From contig NZ_JAAOIR010000004.1 of the NCBI RefSeq assembly GCF_011440375.1, forward strand, positions 248,001 through 312,000: a stretch of DNA of 64,000 nucleotides, written 5' to 3'. The position numbers and the translations under genes were made by a program. Below the pieces are notes generated by a model. That model saw nothing but the letters and a program-made list of their open reading frames with translations, made no database searches and had not been told where the DNA came from. The stretch comes from Halorubellus sp. JP-L1 (lineage in GTDB: Archaea; Halobacteriota; Halobacteria; Halobacteriales; Natrialbaceae). Position 1 is the first letter of the stretch. The number at the start of each line of letters is the position of its first letter. This document shows positions 7,392 to 16,388 of the stretch, piece by piece.

Positions 7392-8288
7392 TTAGAGTTC
7401 GATTCCGTACGTGGCGGCGAGGACGGCGTCCCAGTCGTCGGGGTCGACGGGGCGTTCGCGCGTCCGTTTCTCGACGACGACGTCCCGGTCCCGGGAGCCA
7501 CGCCGGGCGTGCGGGGCATCGCTGCCGTCGCTCTCGTGGAACGTGACGAGCCGGTGCTCGTTCGCGGAGAGCTTCCGGTAGCCGTCGGGGGAGGCGATGG
7601 TGACGAAGGCGCTCCTCGCGAACGTCGAGTCCGGAGAGGACTGGAGGTAGTCGTTCGTCGCGGCGAAGTACGAGAGGTCCCGGGGTTCGACGTCGAACAC
7701 GTACCGCGTCGTCCAGTCGCGCTCGTGTGGCTCGCGGTACTGGGTCTCGTGCGTGGCGTCCTCGCGGTCGCTCTCGGCGACGCGCCACGTGACGCCGGCG
7801 TCGTCCGTGACCTCGGTGCCGTCGAGTGGGACGGGCTGCCGGATCTGTGGCGTGCCGGTGCCGACGTCGACGACGAACGACCGGTGGAGGTGGACGACGT
7901 TCGAGTGGTGGTTCGCGGGCGGCGTGTCGTCGCCGCCGCTGCCCAGGACGCGCGCGGCGACGCGGTCGACGTCGTACCCGAGGTCGGCGAGCAGCGAGTG
8001 GAAGAGCCCGTTGAGTTCGAAGCAGTACCCGCCGCGCTCTCGCTCGACTACCTTCTCGAAGAGGTGGGTGGTGTCGAGGACGACGCCGTCGTCCTGCACC
8101 GTGTCGGCATCGTCGCGGTGGGGGTGCCCGACGATGCTGAGGTTTTCGAACGGGACGGCCTGGACGTGCGCGGCCTGGAGGCGCGAGAGCGCCTCCCAGT
8201 CCGGTTCGACGACGCCCTCGGGGTCGACGCCGATCCGCCGGAGGTACGCGTCGGCGTCGAACTCCCCGGTGGGTTCGGTTGCGGTCAT
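7392..8288 (-). CDS. Arylamine N-acetyltransferase
   Basis: The 298-residue cytosolic enzyme transfers acetyl from acetyl-CoA to arylamines or related acceptors. Family features are visible: VPFENLSI (residues 45-52), the active-site cysteine C89 in RGGYCFELNGLF, then His127/128 and D141 in the NHHSNVV...VVDVG region, completing the Cys-His-Asp triad. Length fits the family (about 280 residues) with a slightly extended acidic C-terminus. The ATG at 8288 places the usual YLRRIG segment at residues 15-20. It stands alone beside the MobB-MoaE gene on the same strand (82 nt away) with no obvious functional link. Its 3' end marks the right border of the AT-richer island. Confidence 0.93.
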   Translation of the reverse strand: MTATEPTGEFDADAYLRRIGVDPEGVVEPDWEALSRLQAAHVQAVPFENLSIVGHPHRDDADTVQDDGVVLDTTHLFEKVVERERGGYCFELNGLFHSLLADLGYDVDRVAARVLGSGGDDTPPANHHSNVVHLHRSFVVDVGTGTPQIRQPVPLDGTEVTDDAGVTWRVAESDREDATHETQYREPHERDWTTRYVFDVEPRDLSYFAATNDYLQSSPDSTFARSAFVTIASPDGYRKLSANEHRLVTFHESDGSDAPHARRGSRDRDVVVEKRTRERPVDPDDWDAVLAATYGIEL

Positions 8289-8370
8289 CGTCGATCCATT
8301 CGACCGCCGGGCACTTGACGGTATCCTGAAAGAGCGTTCACCAGCGGGCCGTCGACGCGAGCGGGCCGGG

Positions 8371-9273
8371 CTACGCGTCTGGGTGGTCGTGTCGCCAGAA
8401 CTCGTCGTCGACCGTGACCTCCTTCTTGAACAGCGGGACCTCCTCCTTGAGGCGGTCGATGCCGTCCTCGACGGCGCGGAACGCCTCGCGGCGGTGGCCG
8501 GCGAGCACGACGACGAACACGATGTCGTCGCCGGCTTCGAGCACGCCGGTCCGGTGGTGGAGGCGGACGTCGAGCACGCCGTCGCGCGACTCGAGGTCTT
8601 CGCGGAGCGCGCGCAAGCGGTCCTCGGCGACGCCGTCGTACTTCTCGAACTCGAGGTACTCGGTCGGCGCGTCGTCGGGGTCCTCCTTCGCGCGGACGCG
8701 GCCGGTGAACGTCGCGATGGCGCCCGACCGTTCGGCGCGCGGCGACGCCTTCACGTCCGCGACGAGCGACTCGAGCGTCCGGTGCGGTTCGAGGTCGTCG
8801 ATGGCGTCGACGACGGCGTCGAAGTCGAGCGCGTCCGGTCCGGACGCGCGTTCGAGGAGGGGGTCGGCGACATCGCGCTCCCCGAGCGCGACCTTCGGGA
8901 GGGAACTCCCCGAGTACCCCTCGACGACGGCGTAGTCGTGGCGGGGAGCGAGCCGGTCGAGTGCGTCGGGGAGCGACAGGTCGCGGCCGGTCGCGAACCA
9001 CTCGCCGCCGCTCGCGACGGTTGCGTCGCCACCGCCGGCGTCGCTCCCGTCGACGTCCAGGGCGTCGTGGGCGTCGTCGACGAGCCCGTACGTCTCGTCG
9101 GCCCCGGCCGCGCGGTGCCGGGCGGTGTCCTTCCCGTCGGTATCGACGTCCGGGTCGTGAGTCAGGTGCTTTATCGTCCCGACGGACCCGCGCTCGGCCA
9201 GTCGGTCGACCAGCGCCTCCACGACCGTCGTCTTCCCGGCGTCCGACGCCCCGACGACGCTCACGACGTGCAT
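8371..9273 (-). CDS. MobB-MoaE fusion protein (molybdopterin synthase large subunit with MobB GTPase-like domain)
   Basis: The 300-residue protein joins two cofactor-biosynthesis domains. Residues 1 to about 165 are MobB-like, with a Walker A motif (GASDAGKTTVVEAL) and VVEGYSGSSLPKV. Residues about 170-300 are MoaE-like, with SGAIATFTGRVR, a central EKYDGVAEDRLRAL, HRTGVLEAGDDIVFVVVLAG, VPLFKKEV and a C-terminal EFWRHDH. MoaE, with MoaD, inserts the two dithiolene sulfurs into precursor Z; MobB aids later steps of guanylylation. No MoaD gene lies nearby. The true start is ATG 9273; the frame is open much further upstream only by chance. A TATA-like CACTTACAAT sits near 9300, about -28. Confidence 0.92.
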   Translation of the reverse strand: MHVVSVVGASDAGKTTVVEALVDRLAERGSVGTIKHLTHDPDVDTDGKDTARHRAAGADETYGLVDDAHDALDVDGSDAGGGDATVASGGEWFATGRDLSLPDALDRLAPRHDYAVVEGYSGSSLPKVALGERDVADPLLERASGPDALDFDAVVDAIDDLEPHRTLESLVADVKASPRAERSGAIATFTGRVRAKEDPDDAPTEYLEFEKYDGVAEDRLRALREDLESRDGVLDVRLHHRTGVLEAGDDIVFVVVLAGHRREAFRAVEDGIDRLKEEVPLFKKEVTVDDEFWRHDHPDA

Positions 9274-9447
9274 ACCGCGGCCTTCGGCGTCGGCGATTGT
9301 AAGTGCCACTCTCCGCGGACGCGCTCGATCGCCGTCGTTCACGCCCCCGGCGGATTCGTCAAACCTGAAAGGAATTTTACGGGCGGAACGCGGAGGTACT
9401 GGCATGCGTACATCACGCTGGACGTCCACGTCGTCCGTGAGCGACCG

Positions 9448-10830
9448 ATGGTAGACGTCGCGTTGACCGTCGGACAACTGCTCCTCGCGCTGTTCCTCGT
9501 CGTCCTCAACGGGTTCTTCGTCGCGTCCGAATTCGCGTTCGTCCGGATCCGCGCGACGTCGGTCGAACAGCTCGCAGAGGAGGGTCGAGCGGGCGCGGAG
9601 ATCCTGCAGGACGTGATGGCGAACCTCGACGACTACCTCGCCGTCACGCAACTGGGCATCACGATCGCGTCGCTCGGCCTCGGGTGGGTGGGCGAGCCCG
9701 CGGTGGCGTCGCTCATCGAGCCGGCGCTGGAGCCGTTCATCTCGGGCGACCTCATCCACCTCGTCGCGTTCGCGATCGGGTTCGGTACCATCACGTTCCT
9801 GCACGTCGTGTTCGGCGAACTCGCGCCGAAGACGCTCGCGATCGCGGAGGCCCAGCGACTCTCGCTGTTCGTCGCCCCGCCGATGAAACTGTTCTACTTC
9901 GTGTTCTACCCGGGGCTCGTCGTGTTCAACGGGACCGCGAACGCGTTCACGTCGCTTCTCGGCGTGCCGCCGGCCTCGGAGACCGAGGAGACGCTCGAGG
10001 AACGCGAGATCCGGCGCGTACTCGCGCGCTCCGGCGAGGAGGGGCACGTCGACACCGCGGAGGTGGAGATGATCGAGCGCGTGTTCGACCTCGACGACGC
10101 GGTCGTGCGCGAAGTGATGGTGCCGCGGCCGGACGTCGTGAGCGTTCCCGCGAACGCGTCCATCGCGGAGCTCCGCGAGATCGTATTCGAGACGGAGCAC
10201 ACGCGGTATCCGGTGGTCGCGGCCGACGACACGGATCAGGTCGTCGGGTTCGTGGACGTGAAGGACGTGCTGCGCGCGACCGCGGGCGACGACTCGAGCG
10301 CGACGACCGTGGGCGACCTCGCGCGCGAGATCATCGTGGTTCCGGAGTCGACCCAGGTGAACGACCTCCTCCTGCAGTTCCGCGACGACGAGCAGCAACT
10401 CGCCGCCGTCATCGACGAGTGGGGCGTGTTCGAGGGGCTGGCGACGGTCGAGGACGTCGTGGAGGCGGTCGTCGGCGACCTCCGCGACGAGTTCGACGTC
10501 GACGGCGACGAGCCCGCGATCCGGCAGGCCGGCGCGGGCGAGTACGACGTCGACGCCGGCGTCCCGCTGTCGACGGTGAACGAGACGCTGGACGCCGAGT
10601 TCGAGAGCGACGAGTTCGAGACGATCGGTGGGCTCGTACTGGACCGCCTCTCGCGTGGCGCGGAGACCGGCGACGAGGTCGAGGCCGCGGGCCACCGCAT
10701 CGAGGTGACGGCCGTGGACGGGACGCGGATCTCGACGCTCCACGTGGAGCGGCTCGACGACGAAGACGGCGAAGACGGAGCGCGCGACGACGCAGACGGA
10801 CCCCGCGACGACGCAGACGGCGACGCGTAG
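9448..10830 (+). CDS. CNNM/CorC-family membrane protein (DUF21, CBS pair, CorC_HlyC)
   Basis: The 460-residue protein has a DUF21 membrane domain with about four helices (residues 1-190, beginning TVGQLLLALFLVVLNGFFVA), a CBS-domain pair (about 210-335, with VMVPRPDVVSVPANASI and YPVVAADD), and a C-terminal CorC_HlyC domain (about 350-440). This family handles divalent cations, mainly Mg2+ efflux or Mg2+/Co2+ homeostasis; the CBS pair senses adenine nucleotides. The ATG at 9448 puts the first membrane helix at the N-terminus, whereas the frame upstream is antisense to MobB-MoaE and is not coding. The tail ends in a duplicated DDADG segment encoded by short direct repeats. Confidence 0.9.
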   Translation: MVDVALTVGQLLLALFLVVLNGFFVASEFAFVRIRATSVEQLAEEGRAGAEILQDVMANLDDYLAVTQLGITIASLGLGWVGEPAVASLIEPALEPFISGDLIHLVAFAIGFGTITFLHVVFGELAPKTLAIAEAQRLSLFVAPPMKLFYFVFYPGLVVFNGTANAFTSLLGVPPASETEETLEEREIRRVLARSGEEGHVDTAEVEMIERVFDLDDAVVREVMVPRPDVVSVPANASIAELREIVFETEHTRYPVVAADDTDQVVGFVDVKDVLRATAGDDSSATTVGDLAREIIVVPESTQVNDLLLQFRDDEQQLAAVIDEWGVFEGLATVEDVVEAVVGDLRDEFDVDGDEPAIRQAGAGEYDVDAGVPLSTVNETLDAEFESDEFETIGGLVLDRLSRGAETGDEVEAAGHRIEVTAVDGTRISTLHVERLDDEDGEDGARDDADGPRDDADGDA

Positions 10831-10863
10831 GGAGTCCGCTCGACGGGGCGTCCTCTCGTCGCC

Positions 10864-11418
10864 TCAGGCGTCGTCGGTGTCGGCGGCGTCGGCGGCGTCG
10901 GCGGCGTCGGCGGTGTCGGCGGCTGCGTCGGGTTCGTCTTCGGCTTCGAGCTCCGCTTCGTCCAGTAAGCCGTGGTACGAGCAGACGTACTCGTCGCGGA
11001 TGAGCTGTTCGTCGACGACGTCCAGTCCGAGCGCGTCGAGTGCCGCTCCGATCCGGTTGAGGTCGTCGTGGTCCTCGCCGATCGCGTTCACGTACACGTT
11101 GCGGTGGCCGGTCATGATCTCGCGGACCGCGGTCACGCCGTGAATTTCGCGGGCGCGGCTCGCGAGGTCGTCGCGCTCGGCTATCGGTGCCGTACAGATG
11201 ATCTTCGTGTAGAGGGGGTAGCCGGCGAGGTCGTAGTCGATGTCGACGTGGTAGCCGCGGATGATCCCGCTCGTCTCGAGTTTCTTCAGGCGCGTGCGGA
11301 CGGTGCTCGCCGAGATGTCGATCTTCTCCGCGATGTCGCCCGACGTCGTCCGCCGTGCGTCCTGCTGGAGGTAGTAGAGGATGCGTCGGTCGATCGAGTC
11401 CAGTTCGCCGTCTCTCAT
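10864..11418 (-). CDS. Lrp/AsnC family transcriptional regulator
   Basis: The 184-residue protein has an N-terminal winged helix (LDSIDRRILYYLQQDARRTT, then SASTVRTRLKKLETSGIIRG), followed by an RAM/AsnC ligand domain (about residues 60-150). Members are dimeric to octameric feast-famine regulators responding to amino acids. The C-terminus is an acidic tail with a small tandem repeat, AADAADAADT, encoded by repeated GGCGGCGTC triplets at about 10880-10920, probably variable by slippage. It is divergent from a gene pair encoding an amino-acid permease (start 11633), a sensible regulatory target, although no operator is evident. Confidence 0.9.
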   Translation of the reverse strand: MRDGELDSIDRRILYYLQQDARRTTSGDIAEKIDISASTVRTRLKKLETSGIIRGYHVDIDYDLAGYPLYTKIICTAPIAERDDLASRAREIHGVTAVREIMTGHRNVYVNAIGEDHDDLNRIGAALDALGLDVVDEQLIRDEYVCSYHGLLDEAELEAEDEPDAAADTADAADAADAADTDDA

Positions 11419-11632
11419 CTGTCGTTCGTGTCCAGTCAGACGGCGCTAATGAGTCTTGCTCTGTTCCGGGACGCTCGACCGACCGATAGTTGCGGACAGA
11501 TTCGTAATATACAGTTCGTTTGGTGTCAATCTGTGATTTGAATCGTCTTCTTTATGACGTTCCGTCTACAACGTGGAGTCGAGTACTGTACGTGGGGTGT
11601 CTCGGCGACACGCCAGTAGACGCTGAAAGATC

Positions 11633-11917
11633 ATGATACGGAAATCGATTCGATCCATCGGGGAGGACTCGAGCGGTGATGCATCCGCCGAGTACCACGT
11701 CCTGGGTGGCGGACACGCCGGCGCGTCGCTCGCTCACTACCTATGGCACCAGGGTCGTTCCGTGGTCCTGGTCGACGAATCGGGAGGGTCGTCGGAGGAC
11801 CCCAGCCACCGGGGCGACCCGTCCGACCGCGAGACGCACGCCGTCTTCGAGAGCGCCGGACGCGAACACATCTGCGCCTCGACGGACCTCGCCGACACGC
11901 TCGACGAAGCGCTATGA
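11633..11917 (+). CDS. Short Rossmann-type (TrkA-N-like) nucleotide-binding protein
   Basis: The 94-residue protein starts after a short basic leader with a glycine-rich nucleotide-binding turn (YHVLGGGHAGASLAHYLWHQ), then VVLVDES, the first beta-alpha-beta of a TrkA-N/RCK Rossmann fold. After that it is only about 45 residues long, so it covers less than a full TrkA-N domain (about 120). Its TGA overlaps the ATG of the amino-acid permease gene by 4 nt, indicating one operon and translational coupling. A regulatory subunit of that transporter sensing NAD(H) is possible; that is an inference from context. A TATA-like CTTCTTTATGAC lies near 11547-11558. Confidence 0.7.
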   Translation: MIRKSIRSIGEDSSGDASAEYHVLGGGHAGASLAHYLWHQGRSVVLVDESGGSSEDPSHRGDPSDRETHAVFESAGREHICASTDLADTLDEAL

Positions 11918-14091
11918 AGGAACTCGAACGGGACCTCGGCCTGCCGTCCGTGCTCGCGATCAGCATCGGCGCGATGATCGGGAGCGGCATCTTCATCCTG
12001 CCCGCGCTGGCGCTGGAGATCGCAGGTCCTGCGGTCATCCTCGCGTACCTGCTCGCTGGCCTCCTCGTCGTCCCGGCCGCGCTGTCGAAGTCCGAGATGG
12101 CGACGGCGATGCCTGAAGCCGGCGGGACGTACATCTACATCGAGCGCGGGATGGGGCCGCTCCTGGGCACCATCGCGGGCGTCGGCACGTGGTTCTCGCT
12201 GTCGTTCAAGGGCGCGCTCGCGCTCGTCGGCGGCGTCCCGTACCTCCTCCTGATCTTCGACCTGCCACTGAAGCCGGTCGCGCTCGGGCTCGCAGCCATC
12301 CTGATCCTCGTGAACGTCTTCGGCGCGAAGCAGACCGGACGCCTCCAGCTCGTCATCGTCGTCGTCATGCTCGCGGCACTCGGCTGGTTCGCCGCGGGGA
12401 GCGCAGGGAGCGTCGATTCGGCGAACTACGTCGGCTTCTTCGACGACGGCATCGGCGGGCTCCTGGCGGCGACCGGTCTCGTGTTCGTCTCGTACGCGGG
12501 CGTGACGAAGGTCGCGAGCGTCGCCGAGGAGGTCGAGGACCCCGGCCGGAACATCCCGCTGGGCATCCTCGGGTCGCTCGCGTTCACGACGATCCTCTAC
12601 GTCGCCATCGTCGCGGTCCTCGTCGGCATCACCGACCCCGGGAGCGTCGCCGGGTCGCTGACGCCGGTCGCGGTCGGCGCGGAGGCGACGCTCGGACAGG
12701 CCGGGGTCGTGGCCGTCATCGTGGCGGCAATCCTCGCGCTCGTCTCGACAGCCAACGCCGGCATCCTCTCGTCGTCGCGGTATCCCTTCGCGATGAGTCG
12801 GGACAAGCTCGCTCCGCCGTCGCTCTCGACGGTCAGCGAGCGATTCGGGACCCCCGTCACCTCCATCACGCTCACGGGAGGCGTTCTGCTGGCGCTCATC
12901 GCGTTCGTCGACATCCTGGAGATCGCGAAGCTCGCGAGCGCGTTCCAGATCATGGTGTTCGCGCTCATCAACGTCGCCGTCGTCGCGTTCCGCGAGGGGA
13001 ACGCGGAGTACGAGCCAGAGTTCACGTCGCCGCTGTACCCGTGGATGCAGATCTTCGGTGCGGTGACGGGCCTGGGACTGCTCACGCAGATGGGCGAGAC
13101 CGCCTTGCTGGGCGCGCTCGTCATCACGCTCGCCAGCATCGCGTGGTACTTCGTCTACGTCCGTCCGCGCGTTCGGCGCGAGGGTGCTGCGACCGACGCG
13201 ATCCGCCGGCAGGTCGGCCGGAGTTCGCTCACGGACGTCGAGGCGGTCTCCGAGGAGGGAACGCAGGACGTCCTCGTCGCGCTCACGAAGGGCGTCGACG
13301 AGGACCGCGAGCGCTCGCTGCTATCGCTGGCGGCGGACCTCGTCCGCCCGCACGGCGGCCGCGTGCACGTCGTCCACTTCGAGGAGGTCCCGGACCAGGT
13401 GCCGCTCACCGACGAGCGCACGGTCCAGTCGTCCTCGGACCTCTCGTTCGAGACGCGAGCGAACGAGCTCGCGGCGGAACTCGGCGTGGACGTAGAGGCG
13501 GACGAGGTCGTCAGTCACGACACGAAGCACGCCATCGTCAACGCCGCCGAGGCGCGGCGCGTGGACTCAATCGTCGCGGAGCACGAACCGCTCCGGCTCC
13601 GGTCGCGAGTGATCGGCGACCCCATCGACTGGGTCGTCCGGCACGCGCCCTGCGACGTCATCCTCGTCGACAACCTCGGCTACGACGACCCCGAGTACGT
13701 CGTCCTCTCGGGCGATTCCGGCCCGTACGACCCGCTCGCGGTGGCGGTCTCGGAGGCGGTGGCTGGCGGCAACGGCGGCCACGTCTCGCTGTGGTTCCCC
13801 GACGAGGTCGACGGGACGGACGAACGCGAGCAGACGCTCCGTGACTACCAGTCCGAGCTGTCCGAACAGCTCTCGGTTCCGGTCGTCGTGGAGGCCGTCC
13901 AGGCCGACGGTGGTCGTCCGGGTGACGGGGACCTGGTCGTGCGTCGCGGCCAGGACCACCGACTTCGGAGTGCGGCCCTCGACGACCGGCCGACGTACCC
14001 GAGTCCGGGCTGTACGACGGTGACGGTCTATCCGCGGAGTTCCCGACGGCCGGGGATCCTCCGCAGGATCGTCGAACGGAACGTCTTCTGA
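11914..14091 (+). CDS. APC-family amino-acid permease fused to C-terminal Usp-like domains
   Basis: The 725-residue protein begins with an amino acid-polyamine-organocation permease of about twelve helices (residues 1-435). The first-helix signature SIGAMIGSGIFILPALAL and LVSTANAGILSSSRYPFAMS are typical. Residues about 460-725 are cytosolic and resemble two UspA-type modules (DVLVALTKGVDEDRE...; later EYVVLSGDSGPYDPLAV). Haloarchaea commonly have such permease-Usp fusions, presumed to couple transport to nucleotide or stress signals. Import of an amino acid is likely, but the substrate is not defined. It is co-transcribed with the 94-residue Rossmann protein (4-nt overlap) and divergent from an Lrp regulator. 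Confidence 0.88.
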   Translation: MKELERDLGLPSVLAISIGAMIGSGIFILPALALEIAGPAVILAYLLAGLLVVPAALSKSEMATAMPEAGGTYIYIERGMGPLLGTIAGVGTWFSLSFKGALALVGGVPYLLLIFDLPLKPVALGLAAILILVNVFGAKQTGRLQLVIVVVMLAALGWFAAGSAGSVDSANYVGFFDDGIGGLLAATGLVFVSYAGVTKVASVAEEVEDPGRNIPLGILGSLAFTTILYVAIVAVLVGITDPGSVAGSLTPVAVGAEATLGQAGVVAVIVAAILALVSTANAGILSSSRYPFAMSRDKLAPPSLSTVSERFGTPVTSITLTGGVLLALIAFVDILEIAKLASAFQIMVFALINVAVVAFREGNAEYEPEFTSPLYPWMQIFGAVTGLGLLTQMGETALLGALVITLASIAWYFVYVRPRVRREGAATDAIRRQVGRSSLTDVEAVSEEGTQDVLVALTKGVDEDRERSLLSLAADLVRPHGGRVHVVHFEEVPDQVPLTDERTVQSSSDLSFETRANELAAELGVDVEADEVVSHDTKHAIVNAAEARRVDSIVAEHEPLRLRSRVIGDPIDWVVRHAPCDVILVDNLGYDDPEYVVLSGDSGPYDPLAVAVSEAVAGGNGGHVSLWFPDEVDGTDEREQTLRDYQSELSEQLSVPVVVEAVQADGGRPGDGDLVVRRGQDHRLRSAALDDRPTYPSPGCTTVTVYPRSSRRPGILRRIVERNVF

Positions 14092-14195
14092 CGCGGTCTG
14101 GGACCCCCGGCCGCTGGGGGAGCACGGTCCGGTATCGTCGCTGTCCGTCGAGCCGTCTTCGGCAGGAGAGACCGTTTTTTGGACCGAGGCGTCGG

Positions 14196-16109
14196 TCAGT
14201 CGGTCGCGTCGAGCGCGCGCTCGAGGTCCGCGACGCCGGGCTTGTGCGCGCGGTCGCTGGCGGCGACGACGGCGACGCGGTCGGTGCCGAGCGGGACGAA
14301 CCCGAGGCCGAGTCGGTCCGCGGTTCCGCGCGAGCCGAGTCCGACGTCGACGATACCGTCGGCGACGCGACGCGCGGGACTCTCCGGCCCGCCGGTCTCG
14401 AGCTCGTAGCCCCGAATTGCGTCGACGAGGTCGTCGCGTGAGACGTCCCGTTCGGCGGCGAGCGCGTCGAGTGCCGCGTCGAGTCGTGCTCTGAGACCGG
14501 ACTCTGCGTCGCGGTTCGCGAACGAGACGTCGTCGTCGACGAGCGCAGCGAGCCCGTCGACGCCGACGGGGTTCCCGGCGGGAACGACGAGTCCCCAGTC
14601 GCGGTCCCAGAACGCGAGGACGTCGCGCTCGCGGTCGGTCTCCGCGTCGCTATCGCCTGCCAGCGCCTCGTCCGCGTCGCGAACGCCAGTCAGCGCCTCG
14701 TCCGCGTCTGGTCCGGCGAGTGCGGCGACGTCGGCGACGTCGTCGCGGAGCGACCGGCGGCCGGCGCGACTCCCCGAAGCGAGGTATCGCGGGTCGGCGA
14801 CGGCGTCGAGGGCGCGCGAGAGCGTCGGGTCGTCCTCGCCGACGACGAGGACGCGGGGCGGGCGGCCGTTCGCGGAGAACAGTGAGACGGTGACGGCCTC
14901 GCCGGCGTCGACGTAGTTCGTGTCCGGGTCGACGGGGACGACGCCGTCTGCGGCGGTGAGCGTCGTCGTCGCTCCGCTGCCCTTGTCGACGGGGTACGCG
15001 AGCAGGTCGCCGTCGCCGTCGGCGACGAGGCCGACGGGGACGAGACGAAGTCGGCCCTCCTCGGAGCGCTCGCGGGTCGCCATCCTCGCGTCGACGGTCG
15101 CCGTCCGCGCCGGCGGTCGACCCGCGGCCTCGCGGATGCGGGGAGCGACGAACGTCCTGAATATCGAGAGCGCGCTCACTGGGTAGCCGGGGAGGCCGAC
15201 GTACGCGGTGCCGTCGATGGTGCCGACGAGCGTCGGCTTCCCGGGTTTGACGGCGACGCCGTGCAGGAGGCGTTCGCCGCGGTCCTCGACGACGCGGTAG
15301 ACGACGTCCATCGCGCTCGCGGACGTCGACCCGGACGTGAGGACGATGTCGCACTCGCTCGCGGCCGTCTCGATCGTCTCGGTCATCGCCGCGCGGTCGT
15401 CGCCGACGTGCTCGTACACGACGGGGTCGCCGCCGGCCTCGCGGACGCCCGCCGCGATGGCGTGGGTGTTCACGTCGTGGATCTCGCCCGCGCCGTGGTC
15501 GAGGTCGTCGCCGGGCGGCACGAGTTCGTCGCCCGTGGAGACCACCGCGACCCGCGGCCGCGCTCGCACGGGGACGTCGGCGACGCCGAGCGCGGACAGC
15601 AATCCGACCTCGCGGGGCGTGAGGAGCGTCCCCGGCCCGAGCGCGCGCTGGCCGGCGGCGATGTCGGCACCGGCGGCCATGACGTGCTCGCCGGGCGCGA
15701 CCGCGGTCCGAACTGCTACCTGGCCGTCGGTCTCGCTCGTTCGCTCGACCATCACCACCGCGTCCGCGGTTCCCGGGACGACCGCGCCCGTCGATATTTC
15801 GACGGCGTCGCCGGACTCGAGCGAGACGGCCGGGCGTTCGCCAGCGTGCACGGCGCCGACGACGTCGAGCGTCGCCGGGTCGGTCTCGGACGCACCGAAC
15901 GTGTCCGCGGCACGGACGGCGTAACCGTCCATCGCAGCGCGGTCGAACCCCGGAACGTCGATGCCGGCGTCGACGCGCTCGGCGAGCACGCGACCGCGCG
16001 CGTCGTCGAGACCCACCGTCTCGCTCCCTGCGTCGACGTCGAGGTCGGCGAGGGTCTCGCGGAGCGTCTCCGGGGTCGCGAGGTCCCGGAACTCCCGGTG
16101 GTCGCTCAT
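14196..16109 (-). CDS. moeA: Molybdopterin molybdotransferase MoeA fused to a periplasmic-binding-protein-like domain
   Basis: The 637-residue protein begins with a full MoeA (residues 1 to about 405): DVPGFDRAAMDGYAVR near residue 52, then VVSTGDELV in the MogA-like subdomain III, and HGVAVKPGKP. MoeA inserts molybdate (or tungstate) into adenylylated molybdopterin. The C-terminal 220 residues form a PBP-like domain (SFANRDAESGLRARLDAAL; ELETGGPESPARRVADGIVD; GLGFVPLGTDRVAVV), as in known archaeal MoeA-PBP fusions. This domain might sense or hand over the oxyanion. A 30-bp-scale tandem duplication in the linker (about 14650-14710) encodes DADEALTG/DADEALAG. The ATG overlaps the stop of a small upstream reading frame by 4 nt. 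Confidence 0.92.
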   Translation of the reverse strand: MSDHREFRDLATPETLRETLADLDVDAGSETVGLDDARGRVLAERVDAGIDVPGFDRAAMDGYAVRAADTFGASETDPATLDVVGAVHAGERPAVSLESGDAVEISTGAVVPGTADAVVMVERTSETDGQVAVRTAVAPGEHVMAAGADIAAGQRALGPGTLLTPREVGLLSALGVADVPVRARPRVAVVSTGDELVPPGDDLDHGAGEIHDVNTHAIAAGVREAGGDPVVYEHVGDDRAAMTETIETAASECDIVLTSGSTSASAMDVVYRVVEDRGERLLHGVAVKPGKPTLVGTIDGTAYVGLPGYPVSALSIFRTFVAPRIREAAGRPPARTATVDARMATRERSEEGRLRLVPVGLVADGDGDLLAYPVDKGSGATTTLTAADGVVPVDPDTNYVDAGEAVTVSLFSANGRPPRVLVVGEDDPTLSRALDAVADPRYLASGSRAGRRSLRDDVADVAALAGPDADEALTGVRDADEALAGDSDAETDRERDVLAFWDRDWGLVVPAGNPVGVDGLAALVDDDVSFANRDAESGLRARLDAALDALAAERDVSRDDLVDAIRGYELETGGPESPARRVADGIVDVGLGSRGTADRLGLGFVPLGTDRVAVVAASDRAHKPGVADLERALDATD

Positions 16110-16318
16110 GGCGCGCACCCGCCGAAGGCGGACTCGTGGACGGCGAATTCGCGGTCGGCGAAATTGCGGACGGCGAATTCGCGGTCGGCGAGTTCGCTGC
16201 CGTCCGGTCGACGGTGTCGCTCGCGTTCGAGCCAGCGGAGAGCTGCGTCTGTCACGATACGCGACACGGGGTACCCGAGGAGCATCAGGATTTGGGTGCT
16301 CGAGCACGCACGCTGCAT
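16106..16318 (-). CDS. Small ORF translationally coupled to moeA
   Basis: A 70-codon minus-strand frame (ATG 16318; an alternative ATG at 16285 gives 59) ends with a TGA that overlaps the moeA ATG by 4 nt, the arrangement of a coupled operon. The segment MLLGYPVSRIVTDAALRWLE is protein-like and could form an amphipathic helix. The C-terminus repeats ADREFAVRN/ADREFAVHE, encoded by a 30-bp direct repeat containing GGCGAATTCGCGGTC units at about 16137-16195. I recognise no family. It lies in the gap between moeA and divergent htpX, where a leader peptide or regulatory segment would be expected. Confidence rests on the stop/start overlap. Confidence 0.4.
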   Translation of the reverse strand: MQRACSSTQILMLLGYPVSRIVTDAALRWLERERHRRPDGSELADREFAVRNFADREFAVHESAFGGCAP

Positions 16319-16388
16319 CGACGGCTCGAGTCGACGCCGCGTTGCGACCACGGAGTTGATAAGCGGTGACGGGCTATGGGCTCGATAC

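Noticed and set aside
7753-9447. Long N-terminal extension of the CNNM/CBS gene
   Set aside because: The extension is antisense to the acetyltransferase and MobB-MoaE genes; the membrane domain begins at ATG 9448.
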